Source of the DNA: an uncultured Clostridia bacterium
GTDB lineage: Bacteria; Bacillota; Clostridia; Peptostreptococcales; Anaerovoracaceae
Length of the DNA stretch: 5,165 nt
Direction: 5' to 3'
NCBI GenBank assembly: GCA_934277655.1
Contig: CAKQVC010000169.1
Coordinates: forward strand, 1-5,165
Below the pieces are notes generated by a model. The model saw only the letters and a list, made by a program, of their open reading frames with translations, made no database searches and was not told the origin of the DNA. Below are positions 1 through 5,147 of the stretch, one piece after another. Both the position numbers and the translations under genes were made by a program. The number at the start of each line of letters is the position of its first letter. The stretch's first letter is position 1.

Positions 1-610
1 CTGCAATCTCCAGTGCTTTCTTTGCATTCTGCTCAACCAGAAGTACGGTAGTCCCGGCATCCCGGATTTCCTCAATAATCTTAAAGACTTCTCCTACGAA
101 CAACGGAGAAAGCCCCATCGATGGTTCATCCATCAAAATGATCTTCGGATTAGACATCAGTGCTCTTCCCATTGCCAGCATCTGCTGCTCGCCACCGGAA
201 AGCGTTCCTGCGATCTGATTCTTTCGTTCTGCCAGCCGAGGAAACTTTTCATATACCATTTCCAAAGTCTGCTGAATCCCGTCCTTATCTTTTCTGGTAA
301 AAGCTCCCAGGGTCAGATTTTTATACACAGAAAGCTGCTGGAAAATTCTTCTTCCTTCCGGCACATGTGCCATTCCCATCTCTACGATTTTATAGGACGG
401 CGTCTTTGTCAGCTCCGTTCCCTCAAAATTTATGCTTCCGGCTTTCGCTTTCAATAAGCCTGTGATCGTATGCAGGGTTGTTGTTTTACCGGCTCCATTG
501 GCACCGATCAACGCTACAACTTCGCCCTGATTCACGTCGAAAGATATTTTCTTAATGGCGTTGATGGCGCCATAGTTTACCTCTAAATCTCTGATTTCAA
601 GCATTGACAT
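1..610 (-). CDS. livF: Branched-chain amino acid ABC transporter ATP-binding protein LivF, 3' end beyond window
   Basis: This is one of the two cytoplasmic ATPases that power the Leu/Ile/Val importer; it pairs with LivG beneath the LivH-LivM permease. The 203 residues present carry Walker A (GANGAGKT, 36-43), the LivF-type Q-loop region HVPEGRRIF (82-90), the ABC signature LSGGEQQ (137-143) and Walker B ILMDEP (158-163). VEQN (192-195) has Gln at the usual H-loop His, which is normal for LivF and separates it from LivG. Family members run to about 235 residues, so roughly 30 C-terminal residues lie outside the window. I chose ATG at 610, giving MSMLEIRDL, because GGAGG at 620-624 sits 9 bases upstream; an in-frame ATG at 619 touches that site directly. 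It follows livG by 14 bases and is translated from the same mRNA. Confidence 0.96.
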   Translation of the reverse strand, partial: MSMLEIRDLEVNYGAINAIKKISFDVNQGEVVALIGANGAGKTTTLHTITGLLKAKAGSINFEGTELTKTPSYKIVEMGMAHVPEGRRIFQQLSVYKNLTLGAFTRKDKDGIQQTLEMVYEKFPRLAERKNQIAGTLSGGEQQMLAMGRALMSNPKIILMDEPSMGLSPLFVGEVFKIIEEIRDAGTTVLLVEQNAKKALEIA

Positions 611-619
611 GTCGCTCAT

Positions 620-624
620 CCTCC
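620..624 (-). promoter_or_regulatory. Ribosome binding site deciding the livF start
   Basis: GGAGG lies between the livG stop codon and livF. Its 9-base spacing fits the ATG at 610 and excludes the ATG at 619, which follows with no spacer. A third in-frame ATG at 604 is 15 bases away, which is rather far. Confidence 0.75.
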
Positions 625-1386
625 TTAATCGCCTAAGTATGCCTTTACAACTTCCGGATCTTTCAATACTGATGCTGTTTCGCCCTGTGCCAGAACCGTA
701 CCGAAATTCAATACCGTAATTTCCTCGCAGATACCGGATACCAACCGCATATCATGTTCGATCAGCAAAATCGTCATATCAAAAGTATCTCTTACAAAAC
801 GGATCGTATCCATCAGTTCCTGCGTTTCATTTGGATTCATGCCTGCAGCCGGTTCGTCCAGAAGAAGAAGCTTCGGAGAAGTCGCCAGTGCTCTTGCGAT
901 TTCCAGTTTTCTCTGTTTACCGTAAGGCAGGTTGGATGCCAGGTAATCCTTTTCATCTGCCAGCCCGAATACATCAAGGAGCTGCACCGCTTTTTCATTC
1001 ATTTCTTTTTCTGTTTTTTTATAGGATGGAAGGCGCAAAATTCCTGCTGCCGTGGAATATTTATGGTCATTATGCAGTCCTGCTTTTACGTTGTCCAGTA
1101 CAGAAAGCTGCGAAAACAGACGAATATTCTGGAAGGTTCTTGCGATTCCTTTTTTGTTGATTTCAATGGTATTGCAGCCGGTCAGTTTCTCTCCATCAAG
1201 AAAAAAGTTTCCGCTTGTTGGTTTATATACACCGGTCAACAGGTTAAATGCAGTTGTCTTCCCTGCTCCGTTCGGTCCGATCAATCCGTAAAGCTGTCCT
1301 TTCTGTATACTCAGATTAAGCCCGTCAACCGCCTTAAGACCTCCGAAGGAGATTCCTAAATTTTTCGTTTCAAGCATTGCAGTCAT
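625..1386 (-). CDS. livG: Branched-chain amino acid ABC transporter ATP-binding protein LivG
   Basis: This 253-residue ATPase of the LIV importer is full length for the family. It shows Walker A GPNGAGKT (37-44), the Q-loop ARTFQNIRLF with Gln86, the divergent LivG signature LPYGKQRKLEIARAL (153-167) in place of LSGGQ, Walker B LLLLDEPAAGMNP (173-185) and the H-loop LLIEHDM with His211. The LPYGKQ signature and the true H-loop His identify it as LivG rather than LivF. The start ATG follows the livM stop codon with no gap (TAAATG), and a GGAGGAG stretch within the last livM codons is 8 to 10 bases upstream, which suggests translational coupling. A second Met at codon 4 is a possible but less well placed start. 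Confidence 0.97.
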   Translation of the reverse strand: MTAMLETKNLGISFGGLKAVDGLNLSIQKGQLYGLIGPNGAGKTTAFNLLTGVYKPTSGNFFLDGEKLTGCNTIEINKKGIARTFQNIRLFSQLSVLDNVKAGLHNDHKYSTAAGILRLPSYKKTEKEMNEKAVQLLDVFGLADEKDYLASNLPYGKQRKLEIARALATSPKLLLLDEPAAGMNPNETQELMDTIRFVRDTFDMTILLIEHDMRLVSGICEEITVLNFGTVLAQGETASVLKDPEVVKAYLGD

Positions 1387-2496
1387 TTAGTTTGCTCCTC
1401 CTTTCTTCTGTCCCATGGATATTCTGGATGTAAAAGATCGAAACCAGTTCTTTGTTTTCTCCATGTAACGATCAATATATTGAGCCAGCGTCTCATTGTT
1501 TTTCGCCAGCATCATTAAGATCAGGATAATCGCATAGAACAGCATTCTGTAGTCGTTCAACTCTCTGAAAATTTCAGGAAGTGCGGTCAGTACGATTGCT
1601 GCGATCATAGACCCTCTCATGCTTCCCATTCCACCCAGTACAACAAATACCAGGATCAGGATGGACAGGTTATAGTCAAACTTGGTAGCAACAACCGATG
1701 CCAGGTTGTGGGAATACAGTGCCCCTGCAATTCCTGCGAAAAATGCAGAAATCGTAAATGCGACCAGTTTATATTTGGTAATATTAATACCGATTGATTC
1801 TGCTGCAATACGGTTATCTCTGATAGCCATGATTGCTCTTCCGGTTCTGGAATTAATCAGGTTCAGAACTGCAATCATTGTGATCAGGATCAGTACGAAT
1901 CCGATGATATAGTTGGAATCGCTCGGCGTTCCGGTAATCCCCATTGCTCCGTTGACAAGCACATTCTTCGTTGATTCGTCTAATTCCATGGCATTGAATG
2001 CTTCTGCACTTAATGCAAAGTGCAGTCCGTTTGCATCCGTTACCAGATACATATTTCCTAAAAGATTTTTAATGATCTCGCCGAATGCAAGAGTTACAAT
2101 CGCCAGATAGTCGCCTCTAAGACGAAGTACCGGAATACCCACCAGAACACCTACCAGTGCAGCTGCAATTCCTGCCACCAGGATAGCCATCGGGAAACGG
2201 ATCCATGCACTGGTCAAGGTTGCTTCTGTTGTCAGGGAAAATATGCTTCCCACAAAAGCACCAACTGCCATAAAGCCTGCATGTCCCAGGGAAAGTTCGC
2301 CCAGGATGCCAACCGTCAGATTCAGTGAAATTGCCATGATAACATAGGAACAAATTGGTACCATCAGCCCCTGGAACAGGTTGGATGCCATTCCCGTTGA
2401 AATGTATATGAAGCAGAACAAGAAGATTGCAACAGTAATGCCGTAAGTGACAAAGTTGCTCCTGGATGTTTTGCTCAGTGTGTCAATTTTTTTCAT
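1387..2496 (-). CDS. livM: Branched-chain amino acid ABC transporter permease LivM
   Basis: This 369-residue integral membrane protein forms the import channel with LivH. A Lys/Arg-rich cytoplasmic start (1-12) precedes a first hydrophobic segment at about 16-37, and further segments run through to about 345. Family landmarks are LSLGHAGFMAVGAF (68-81), the highly conserved VLRLRGDYLAIVTLAFGEI (123-141) and the cytoplasmic coupling loop GRAIMAIRDNRIAAESIGI (219-237), which should contact an ATPase. LGGMGSMRGSMIAA near the C-terminal membrane bundle is also typical. Residues about 158-182, between LVTDANG and NGAMGITGTP, form an acidic, non-hydrophobic insertion relative to the compact form, probably an external loop; I have a vague memory of similar loops in Clostridia. 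The start lies 10 bases after the livH stop, with AGGTG overlapping that stop 7 bases upstream. Confidence 0.96.
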   Translation of the reverse strand: MKKIDTLSKTSRSNFVTYGITVAIFLFCFIYISTGMASNLFQGLMVPICSYVIMAISLNLTVGILGELSLGHAGFMAVGAFVGSIFSLTTEATLTSAWIRFPMAILVAGIAAALVGVLVGIPVLRLRGDYLAIVTLAFGEIIKNLLGNMYLVTDANGLHFALSAEAFNAMELDESTKNVLVNGAMGITGTPSDSNYIIGFVLILITMIAVLNLINSRTGRAIMAIRDNRIAAESIGINITKYKLVAFTISAFFAGIAGALYSHNLASVVATKFDYNLSILILVFVVLGGMGSMRGSMIAAIVLTALPEIFRELNDYRMLFYAIILILMMLAKNNETLAQYIDRYMEKTKNWFRSFTSRISMGQKKGGAN

Positions 2497-2506
2497 TCCC
2501 CTGCAC

Positions 2507-3385
2507 CTACACTTTCTCTCTTATTTTCTTACCCAGAATGCCTGTCGGTTTTACCAGCAGAACAATAATGAGTACGCTGAAAACGATAACGTCCGAAAGC
2601 TGCGTGGATATGTAAGCTTTACTCAGGTTCTCGATAACGCCCAGAAGTATTCCACCGATCATAGCACCCGGAATGGATCCGATACCGCCGAATACAGCCG
2701 CTACGAACGCTTTGATACCCGGCATCTGTCCTGTATATGGTCCTATCAACGGATAGGAGGAACACAGCAATACGCTTGCGATTGCAGCAAGACCGGAACC
2801 GATTGCAAAGGTAAGGGAAATGGTTTTGTCTACATTGACGCCCATCAGCTGTGCAGCGTCTCTGTCTTCAGAAACTGCCTGCATGGCTGCACCCTGCTTG
2901 GTATGATTGATAAACCAGGTCAGCGAAACCATGATCACGATAGTTACGCAGATGGTTACAATCGTTTCTCCCGAAATCGTAAGCCCTTCCACCGGTGTCC
3001 AGTCATCCAGCTTCAGGAGGTCCGGGAAGTTTTTACTGGCTGATCCGAAAATCAGAAGTGCTACATTCTGCAACAGATAGCTGACGCCGATTGCTGTGAT
3101 CAGAACTGCCAGAGGCGGTGCGTTACGAAGGGGTTTATATGCTACTTTTTCTATAGTCACACCAAGCACGGTGCAGACAATAATTCCTGCCAAAATGGCA
3201 ACAAGCGGCGAGGTAGCCATGGAGCTGACTGCTGTAAAGATAACGAATCCGCCGATCATGATAACGTCTCCATGAGCGAAGTTCAACATCTTAGCGATGC
3301 CGTATACCATCGTATACCCCAGCGCGATCAGTGCATAGATACTTCCAAGGCTTATGCCGCTGATTAAATAAGATAAAAAATTCAT
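2507..3385 (-). CDS. livH: Branched-chain amino acid ABC transporter permease LivH
   Basis: This 292-residue permease is the partner of LivM and has the normal LivH length of about 290 to 310. The N-terminus GISLGSIYALIALGYTMVYG (10-29), followed by LNFAHGD (34-40), is the family hallmark. KPLRNAPPLAVLITAIGVS (84-102) and the cytoplasmic coupling loop from 160 to 189, containing AVSEDRDAAQLMGVN, are also characteristic. FGGIGSIPGAMIGGILLG lies near the end. The ATG at 3385 is chosen because AGGAGA (3391-3396) stands just before it and the protein then begins exactly like other LivH proteins. Reading back to a GTG at 3448 would add 21 polar residues encoded by a stable RNA hairpin, which is implausible. 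Confidence 0.96.
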   Translation of the reverse strand: MNFLSYLISGISLGSIYALIALGYTMVYGIAKMLNFAHGDVIMIGGFVIFTAVSSMATSPLVAILAGIIVCTVLGVTIEKVAYKPLRNAPPLAVLITAIGVSYLLQNVALLIFGSASKNFPDLLKLDDWTPVEGLTISGETIVTICVTIVIMVSLTWFINHTKQGAAMQAVSEDRDAAQLMGVNVDKTISLTFAIGSGLAAIASVLLCSSYPLIGPYTGQMPGIKAFVAAVFGGIGSIPGAMIGGILLGVIENLSKAYISTQLSDVIVFSVLIIVLLVKPTGILGKKIREKV

Positions 3386-3390
3386 ACTAT

Positions 3391-3396
3391 TCTCCT
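3391..3396 (-). promoter_or_regulatory. Ribosome binding site deciding the livH start
   Basis: AGGAGA ends 5 bases before the ATG at 3385 (the AGGAG core ends 6 bases before it). No comparable site precedes the upstream in-frame GTG at 3448, so this fixes the livH start. Confidence 0.8.
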
Positions 3397-3417
3397 GAAA
3401 TAAAACAAAACATTTGT

Positions 3418-3445
3418 CCGGGCGACCCAAATCTGGATCTCCCGG
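3418..3445 (-). promoter_or_regulatory. Stable hairpin just upstream of livH
   Basis: On the transcript, CCGGG (3441-3445) pairs with CCCGG (3418-3422). After a single A/G mismatch, GATCC (3435-3439) pairs with GGGTC (3424-3428) with one G-U pair, closing a 6-base loop. A U-rich stretch follows (3397-3412), but it begins about 5 bases after the stem and is interrupted, so this is at best a weak terminator. It could equally be an RNA processing or stability element that lowers livHMGF relative to livJ. Confidence 0.6.
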
Positions 3446-3495
3446 CACTTATCATTCTAATGCTCTTTTATGAAATCACTTCATTTTCTTTATAT

Positions 3496-3524
3496 CAGCT
3501 GCCTGCTTTTCGGCAGGCAGGCTG
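3496..3524 (-). promoter_or_regulatory. GC-rich stem-loop after livJ without a T-run
   Basis: TGCCTGC (3513-3519 on the transcript) pairs with GCAGGCA (3500-3506) around a CGAAAA loop. Past one bulged base, CAGC (3521-3524) pairs with GCTG (3496-3499), giving 11 base pairs. No T-run follows on either strand, so it is unlikely to be a full intrinsic terminator. Its place 50 to 80 bases after the livJ stop suits a 3' barrier that protects livJ mRNA from exonucleases, giving an excess of binding protein over membrane components. The rest of the 192-base gap (3386-3577) shows a weaker 5-bp hairpin at 3534-3550 and no gene. Confidence 0.6.
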
Positions 3525-3577
3525 TATAATCATGCTACTTTTCTTGTAGCTTTTTTCCAAGTCTATCTGATCAGAGA

Positions 3578-4753
3578 TTAGACTGCGGAATATGCTCCGT
3601 CTTTAATTACCATAGCCATCGGTGTCTTAGTCGGTTCGCCGGAAGCATCCCATGTCATTGTTCCTGTAACCCCTGTTACTTCGATTTCTACCATCGCCTG
3701 TTTCAGAGCTTCACAAAGATCACTTACGCTCATATCCGGTGTTGCACCTGCTTTTTCGATAGCAGCTTTGATGATGTAAATCGCATCGTATGCGTCAGCT
3801 GCGAACTGATTTGGAGTTTCATTGTTGTATGCTTCTTTATAAGCTGCTGTGAATTTCTGAACATCTTCGTTGTCAGCATCTGCTGCGAACGGGGTCAGAA
3901 GCATAACACCTTCTGCTAATTTTTCATTGTCACCTAACTGATCAATCAGTCCGTCAAGACCATCACAGCCGAAGTAAGTAACATCTAAACCTACGCTCTG
4001 TGCCTGAGATAAGATTAAAGCTGCTTCCTGATAATAAATTGGAAGGAATACTACATCTGCACCGGCTTTTTTTACCTTTTGAAGCTGTACGGTAAAGTCT
4101 GTTTTCGCATCTTTTGTAAACGCCTGTGTTGTTACAACGTCTACACCCTTTGCTTTTGCTTCTGCAGAGAATTTCTGGTAGATACCATTGGAATATACAT
4201 CGGAAGAGTCATAGATAACTGCAACCTTTGCATCTTTGAAGTTTTCTGCCATGTAGTCAGCTGCGCCGACGCCCTGGTTCGGATCGGAGAAGCATACGCG
4301 GAATGCGTTGTCTCCGTTGATGCTTTCAACTGCAGAACCGGAAGGTGTAAGCTGGAACATATTGTCTTTCGCAGTTTCTGCAACAACTGCTGTACATGGA
4401 CCGGAGGTTACAGTTCCCATCAGGATCTGCATGCCCTTGTCTTTTAATGTATTATAAGCGTTGACTGATTTTTCAGCGTCACTTTCGTCGTCCTGCCATT
4501 CGAATTTAAGCTGGACACCGTTAATGCCACCGGCTTCGTTGATTTCTTTTACAGCCATTTCCGCACCGTTCTTAACTGCCTGACCGTAAATAGCTGCCTG
4601 ACCGGTTGTTGGTCCAATGCCGCCGATTACGAATGCCTGACCGTCCGCACTGTCAGATTCGCTGTTGTCACTGCTGCCACAGGCAGCCATGGTAAAGGCC
4701 ATTACTGCAGCCATCGTAACTGCCGCAGCTTTTTTTAAATAATTCTTTTTCAT
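3578..4753 (-). CDS. livJ: Branched-chain amino acid-binding lipoprotein of the LIV ABC importer (LivJ/LivK type)
   Basis: This 391-residue extracellular substrate-binding protein captures Leu, Ile or Val and delivers it to LivH-LivM. The N-terminus is a lipoprotein signal peptide: positive MKKNYLKK, a hydrophobic stretch (9-24) and the lipobox TMAAC with Cys25 as the lipid-modified residue, then a Ser/Asp-rich linker (26-38). The mature part is a periplasmic-binding-protein-like type 1 fold: VIGGIGPTTGQAAIYGQAV (42-60), GAEMAVKEINEAGGINGV (63-80), and GTVTSGPCTAV (113-123), where the first lobe usually contacts the ligand backbone. Later landmarks are VIYDSSDVYSNG and a DGLDG stretch in the second lobe. 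The exact preference among Leu, Ile and Val cannot be read from sequence. The start is ATG 4753, set by GGAGG; an upstream TTG at 4777 would put charged residues before the signal peptide. Confidence 0.95.
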   Translation of the reverse strand: MKKNYLKKAAAVTMAAVMAFTMAACGSSDNSESDSADGQAFVIGGIGPTTGQAAIYGQAVKNGAEMAVKEINEAGGINGVQLKFEWQDDESDAEKSVNAYNTLKDKGMQILMGTVTSGPCTAVVAETAKDNMFQLTPSGSAVESINGDNAFRVCFSDPNQGVGAADYMAENFKDAKVAVIYDSSDVYSNGIYQKFSAEAKAKGVDVVTTQAFTKDAKTDFTVQLQKVKKAGADVVFLPIYYQEAALILSQAQSVGLDVTYFGCDGLDGLIDQLGDNEKLAEGVMLLTPFAADADNEDVQKFTAAYKEAYNNETPNQFAADAYDAIYIIKAAIEKAGATPDMSVSDLCEALKQAMVEIEVTGVTGTMTWDASGEPTKTPMAMVIKDGAYSAV

Positions 4754-4761
4754 TTTGGTTT

Positions 4762-4766
4762 CCTCC
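4762..4766 (-). promoter_or_regulatory. Ribosome binding site deciding the livJ start
   Basis: GGAGG is 8 bases before the ATG at 4753. It overlaps an in-frame ATG at 4768, which therefore cannot be the start using this site, and it lies inside the extension that the TTG at 4777 would need. Confidence 0.85.
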
Positions 4767-4789
4767 ATCTTCTCCAATAAATAAATTTT

Positions 4790-4795
4790 ATTATA
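4790..4795 (-). promoter_or_regulatory. Possible internal -10 element between terminator and livJ
   Basis: A perfect TATAAT lies about 37 bases before the livJ start and after the leader terminator. No recognisable -35 sits 16 to 18 bases upstream, and there is no TG extension, so it may be only part of the A/T-rich stretch 4779-4800. If active it would give a short livJ leader and a basal level that escapes attenuation. Apart from this and the livJ ribosome binding site I see nothing firm in 4778-4845. Confidence 0.25.
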
Positions 4796-4845
4796 TACGT
4801 TGTCTGCGTCTCCCGAGTTCAGAAAAAATTTCTTTCTCAGCGACT

Positions 4846-4878
4846 AAAAAACCTGCGGTCAAGTCTGCCGCAGGTTTT
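4846..4878 (-). terminator. Intrinsic terminator in the liv leader (attenuator)
   Basis: On the transcript, CCTGCGG (4868-4874) pairs with CCGCAGG (4852-4858) around a 9-base loop. The stem extends by four A-U pairs (4875-4878 with 4848-4851), and the T-run covers 4846-4851. It sits about 80 bases after the leader stop codon and about 95 bases before livJ, with no full gene upstream in this window for it to end. This position marks it as a conditional terminator controlling entry into the operon. The mirrored A-run gives only four Ts on the other strand, so it is chiefly a minus-strand terminator. Confidence 0.9.
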
Positions 4879-4889
4879 AAAGTTCTATC

Positions 4890-4954
4890 TTTACCGATGT
4901 GATAAGCTACCCTGATAGCCTTCCTTGATGTCTTGCTTACCACCATCAGGTAAA
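4890..4954 (-). promoter_or_regulatory. Nested helix starting just after the leader stop codon
   Basis: TTTACC (4949-4954) pairs with GGTAAA (4890-4895) and, past one bulged T, GATG (4944-4947) pairs with CATC (4896-4899), giving ten pairs. It nests inside the antiterminator and could support it. A small hairpin, GCTA/TAGC around 4904-4922, fits inside its loop and might act as a pause signal. The 5' strand begins 3 bases after the TAG stop, so a ribosome terminating there would cover it. TTACC can alternatively pair locally with GGTAA (4937-4941). Confidence 0.55.
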
Positions 4955-4957
4955 TAT

Positions 4958-5113
4958 CTATGAAAGATAAGAATGAACTTTTGGCATACCCGCATGCAAA
5001 CCTGCACTATTGGTAATCACGGCTAGAATGCTGATGACTTCCGAAATAATGCTAATGACGGTAATGACGGTAATGACTAGTACAACGCTCAACAGCAATG
5101 CCATAAGGTTCAT
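4958..5113 (-). CDS. Branched-chain amino acid leader peptide (attenuation)
   Basis: This 51-codon gene encodes a peptide beginning MNLMALLLSVVLV, then runs of Val-Ile-Thr/Ser, and ending in a polar tail SAGLHAGMPKVHSYLS. It contains eight Leu, eight Val and eight Ile; 21 of these 24 fall in the first 33 codons. Seven of the eight Ile codons are ATT, and two Leu codons are CTA, usually a rare codon in such genomes. An AAAGGAG site (5121-5127) lies 7 bases upstream of the ATG. The gene precedes a terminator and a Leu/Ile/Val importer, so its likely role is to sense charged tRNA by ribosome stalling, as in ilv and leu leaders of enterobacteria; the peptide itself probably has no job. The alternative, a one-helix membrane peptide, is less likely because the tail also encodes the antiterminator segment. 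It is not recognised as a named gene. Confidence 0.85.
   Translation of the reverse strand: MNLMALLLSVVLVITVITVISIISEVISILAVITNSAGLHAGMPKVHSYLS
4980..5000 (-). promoter_or_regulatory. Possible protector hairpin competing with the antiterminator
   Basis: TTTGCAT (4994-5000) can pair with ATGCCAAA (4980-4987) with one bulged C around a GCGGGT loop. It takes up three bases of the antiterminator segment 4998-5006. It could form after the ribosome has passed and free the terminator arm, but the stem is weak and A-U rich. Confidence 0.35.
5051..5077 (-). repeat. Three tandem 9-base units encoding Val-Ile-Thr/Ser
   Basis: GTCATTACC occurs twice in tandem, followed by GTCATTAGC, differing at one base. 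The units are in frame and give Val-Ile-Thr, Val-Ile-Thr, Val-Ile-Ser. They look like a slippage or duplication that multiplied the control codons of the leader peptide. Confidence 0.85.
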
Positions 5114-5120
5114 TTCTTTT

Positions 5121-5127
5121 CTCCTTT
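5121..5127 (-). promoter_or_regulatory. Ribosome binding site of the leader peptide
   Basis: AAAGGAG ends 7 bases before the ATG at 5113. This strong site favours efficient translation of the leader and selects the first ATG over the in-frame ATG at 5104. Confidence 0.85.
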
Positions 5128-5141
5128 CCTCAAGTGATATG

Positions 5142-5147
5142 GTTATA
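5142..5147 (-). promoter_or_regulatory. Probable -10 element of the liv operon promoter
   Basis: TATAAC matches the sigma-A -10 at five of six positions; the overlapping reading TGC-TACTAT (5145-5153) would be an extended -10. A -35 with a 17-base spacer would lie just past the window edge, so it cannot be checked. Transcription would begin near 5134-5136, about 22 bases before the leader peptide ATG, a short 5' end as expected for an attenuated leader. Confidence 0.55.

Larger units (their letters stand above)
4869..5006 (-). promoter_or_regulatory. Antiterminator: leader segment pairing with terminator 5' arm
   Basis: TGCAGGTTT in the leader peptide gene (4998-5006) is complementary to AAACCTGCG (4869-4877), the 5' arm of the terminator: eight Watson-Crick pairs plus one G-U. 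The same eight bases GCAGGTTT recur as the terminator 3' arm, so the two arms compete for one partner. Forming this outer helix removes all but one base of the terminator's seven-pair G/C core on that side. These correspond to segments 2, 3 and 4 of classical attenuators. Seen directly: the complementarity and position. Inferred: that it forms in the cell and responds to ribosome position. Confidence 0.75.

Noticed and set aside
754..1359. Long open frames on the plus strand opposite livG, livM, livH and livJ
   Set aside because: They lie antisense to clearly identified transporter genes, have atypical composition rich in Phe, Cys or Arg, and lack convincing ribosome binding sites.
3386..3448. 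Upstream GTG start for livH at 3448
   Set aside because: The added 21 residues are polar, are encoded by a stable hairpin, and have no ribosome binding site; ATG 3385 has one.
3534..3556. Plus-strand intrinsic terminator (GCTAC/GTAGC followed by six Ts)
   Set aside because: The stem has only five pairs and no plus-strand gene precedes it.
4754..4777. Upstream starts for livJ (TTG 4777 or ATG 4768)
   Set aside because: They would add acidic residues ahead of the lipoprotein signal peptide and would translate through the GGAGG site that fits ATG 4753.
4818..4828. Possible CodY box core TTTTCTGAA
   Set aside because: Only about 9 of 15 consensus positions match and the second half of the palindrome is missing; a match of this quality is common in A/T-rich leaders.
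5051..5077. Short tandem repeat as a CRISPR or mobile-element trace
   Set aside because: The 9-base units are contiguous without spacers and are in frame inside the leader peptide gene.
4869..5113. T-box riboswitch upstream of livJ (GGTGGTAAGC at 4935-4944 faintly recalls the T-box sequence)
   Set aside because: The conserved AGGGTGGNACCGCG element and matching terminator arm are absent, the leader is short for a T-box with Stem I, and a translated Leu/Val/Ile-rich ORF occupies the space.
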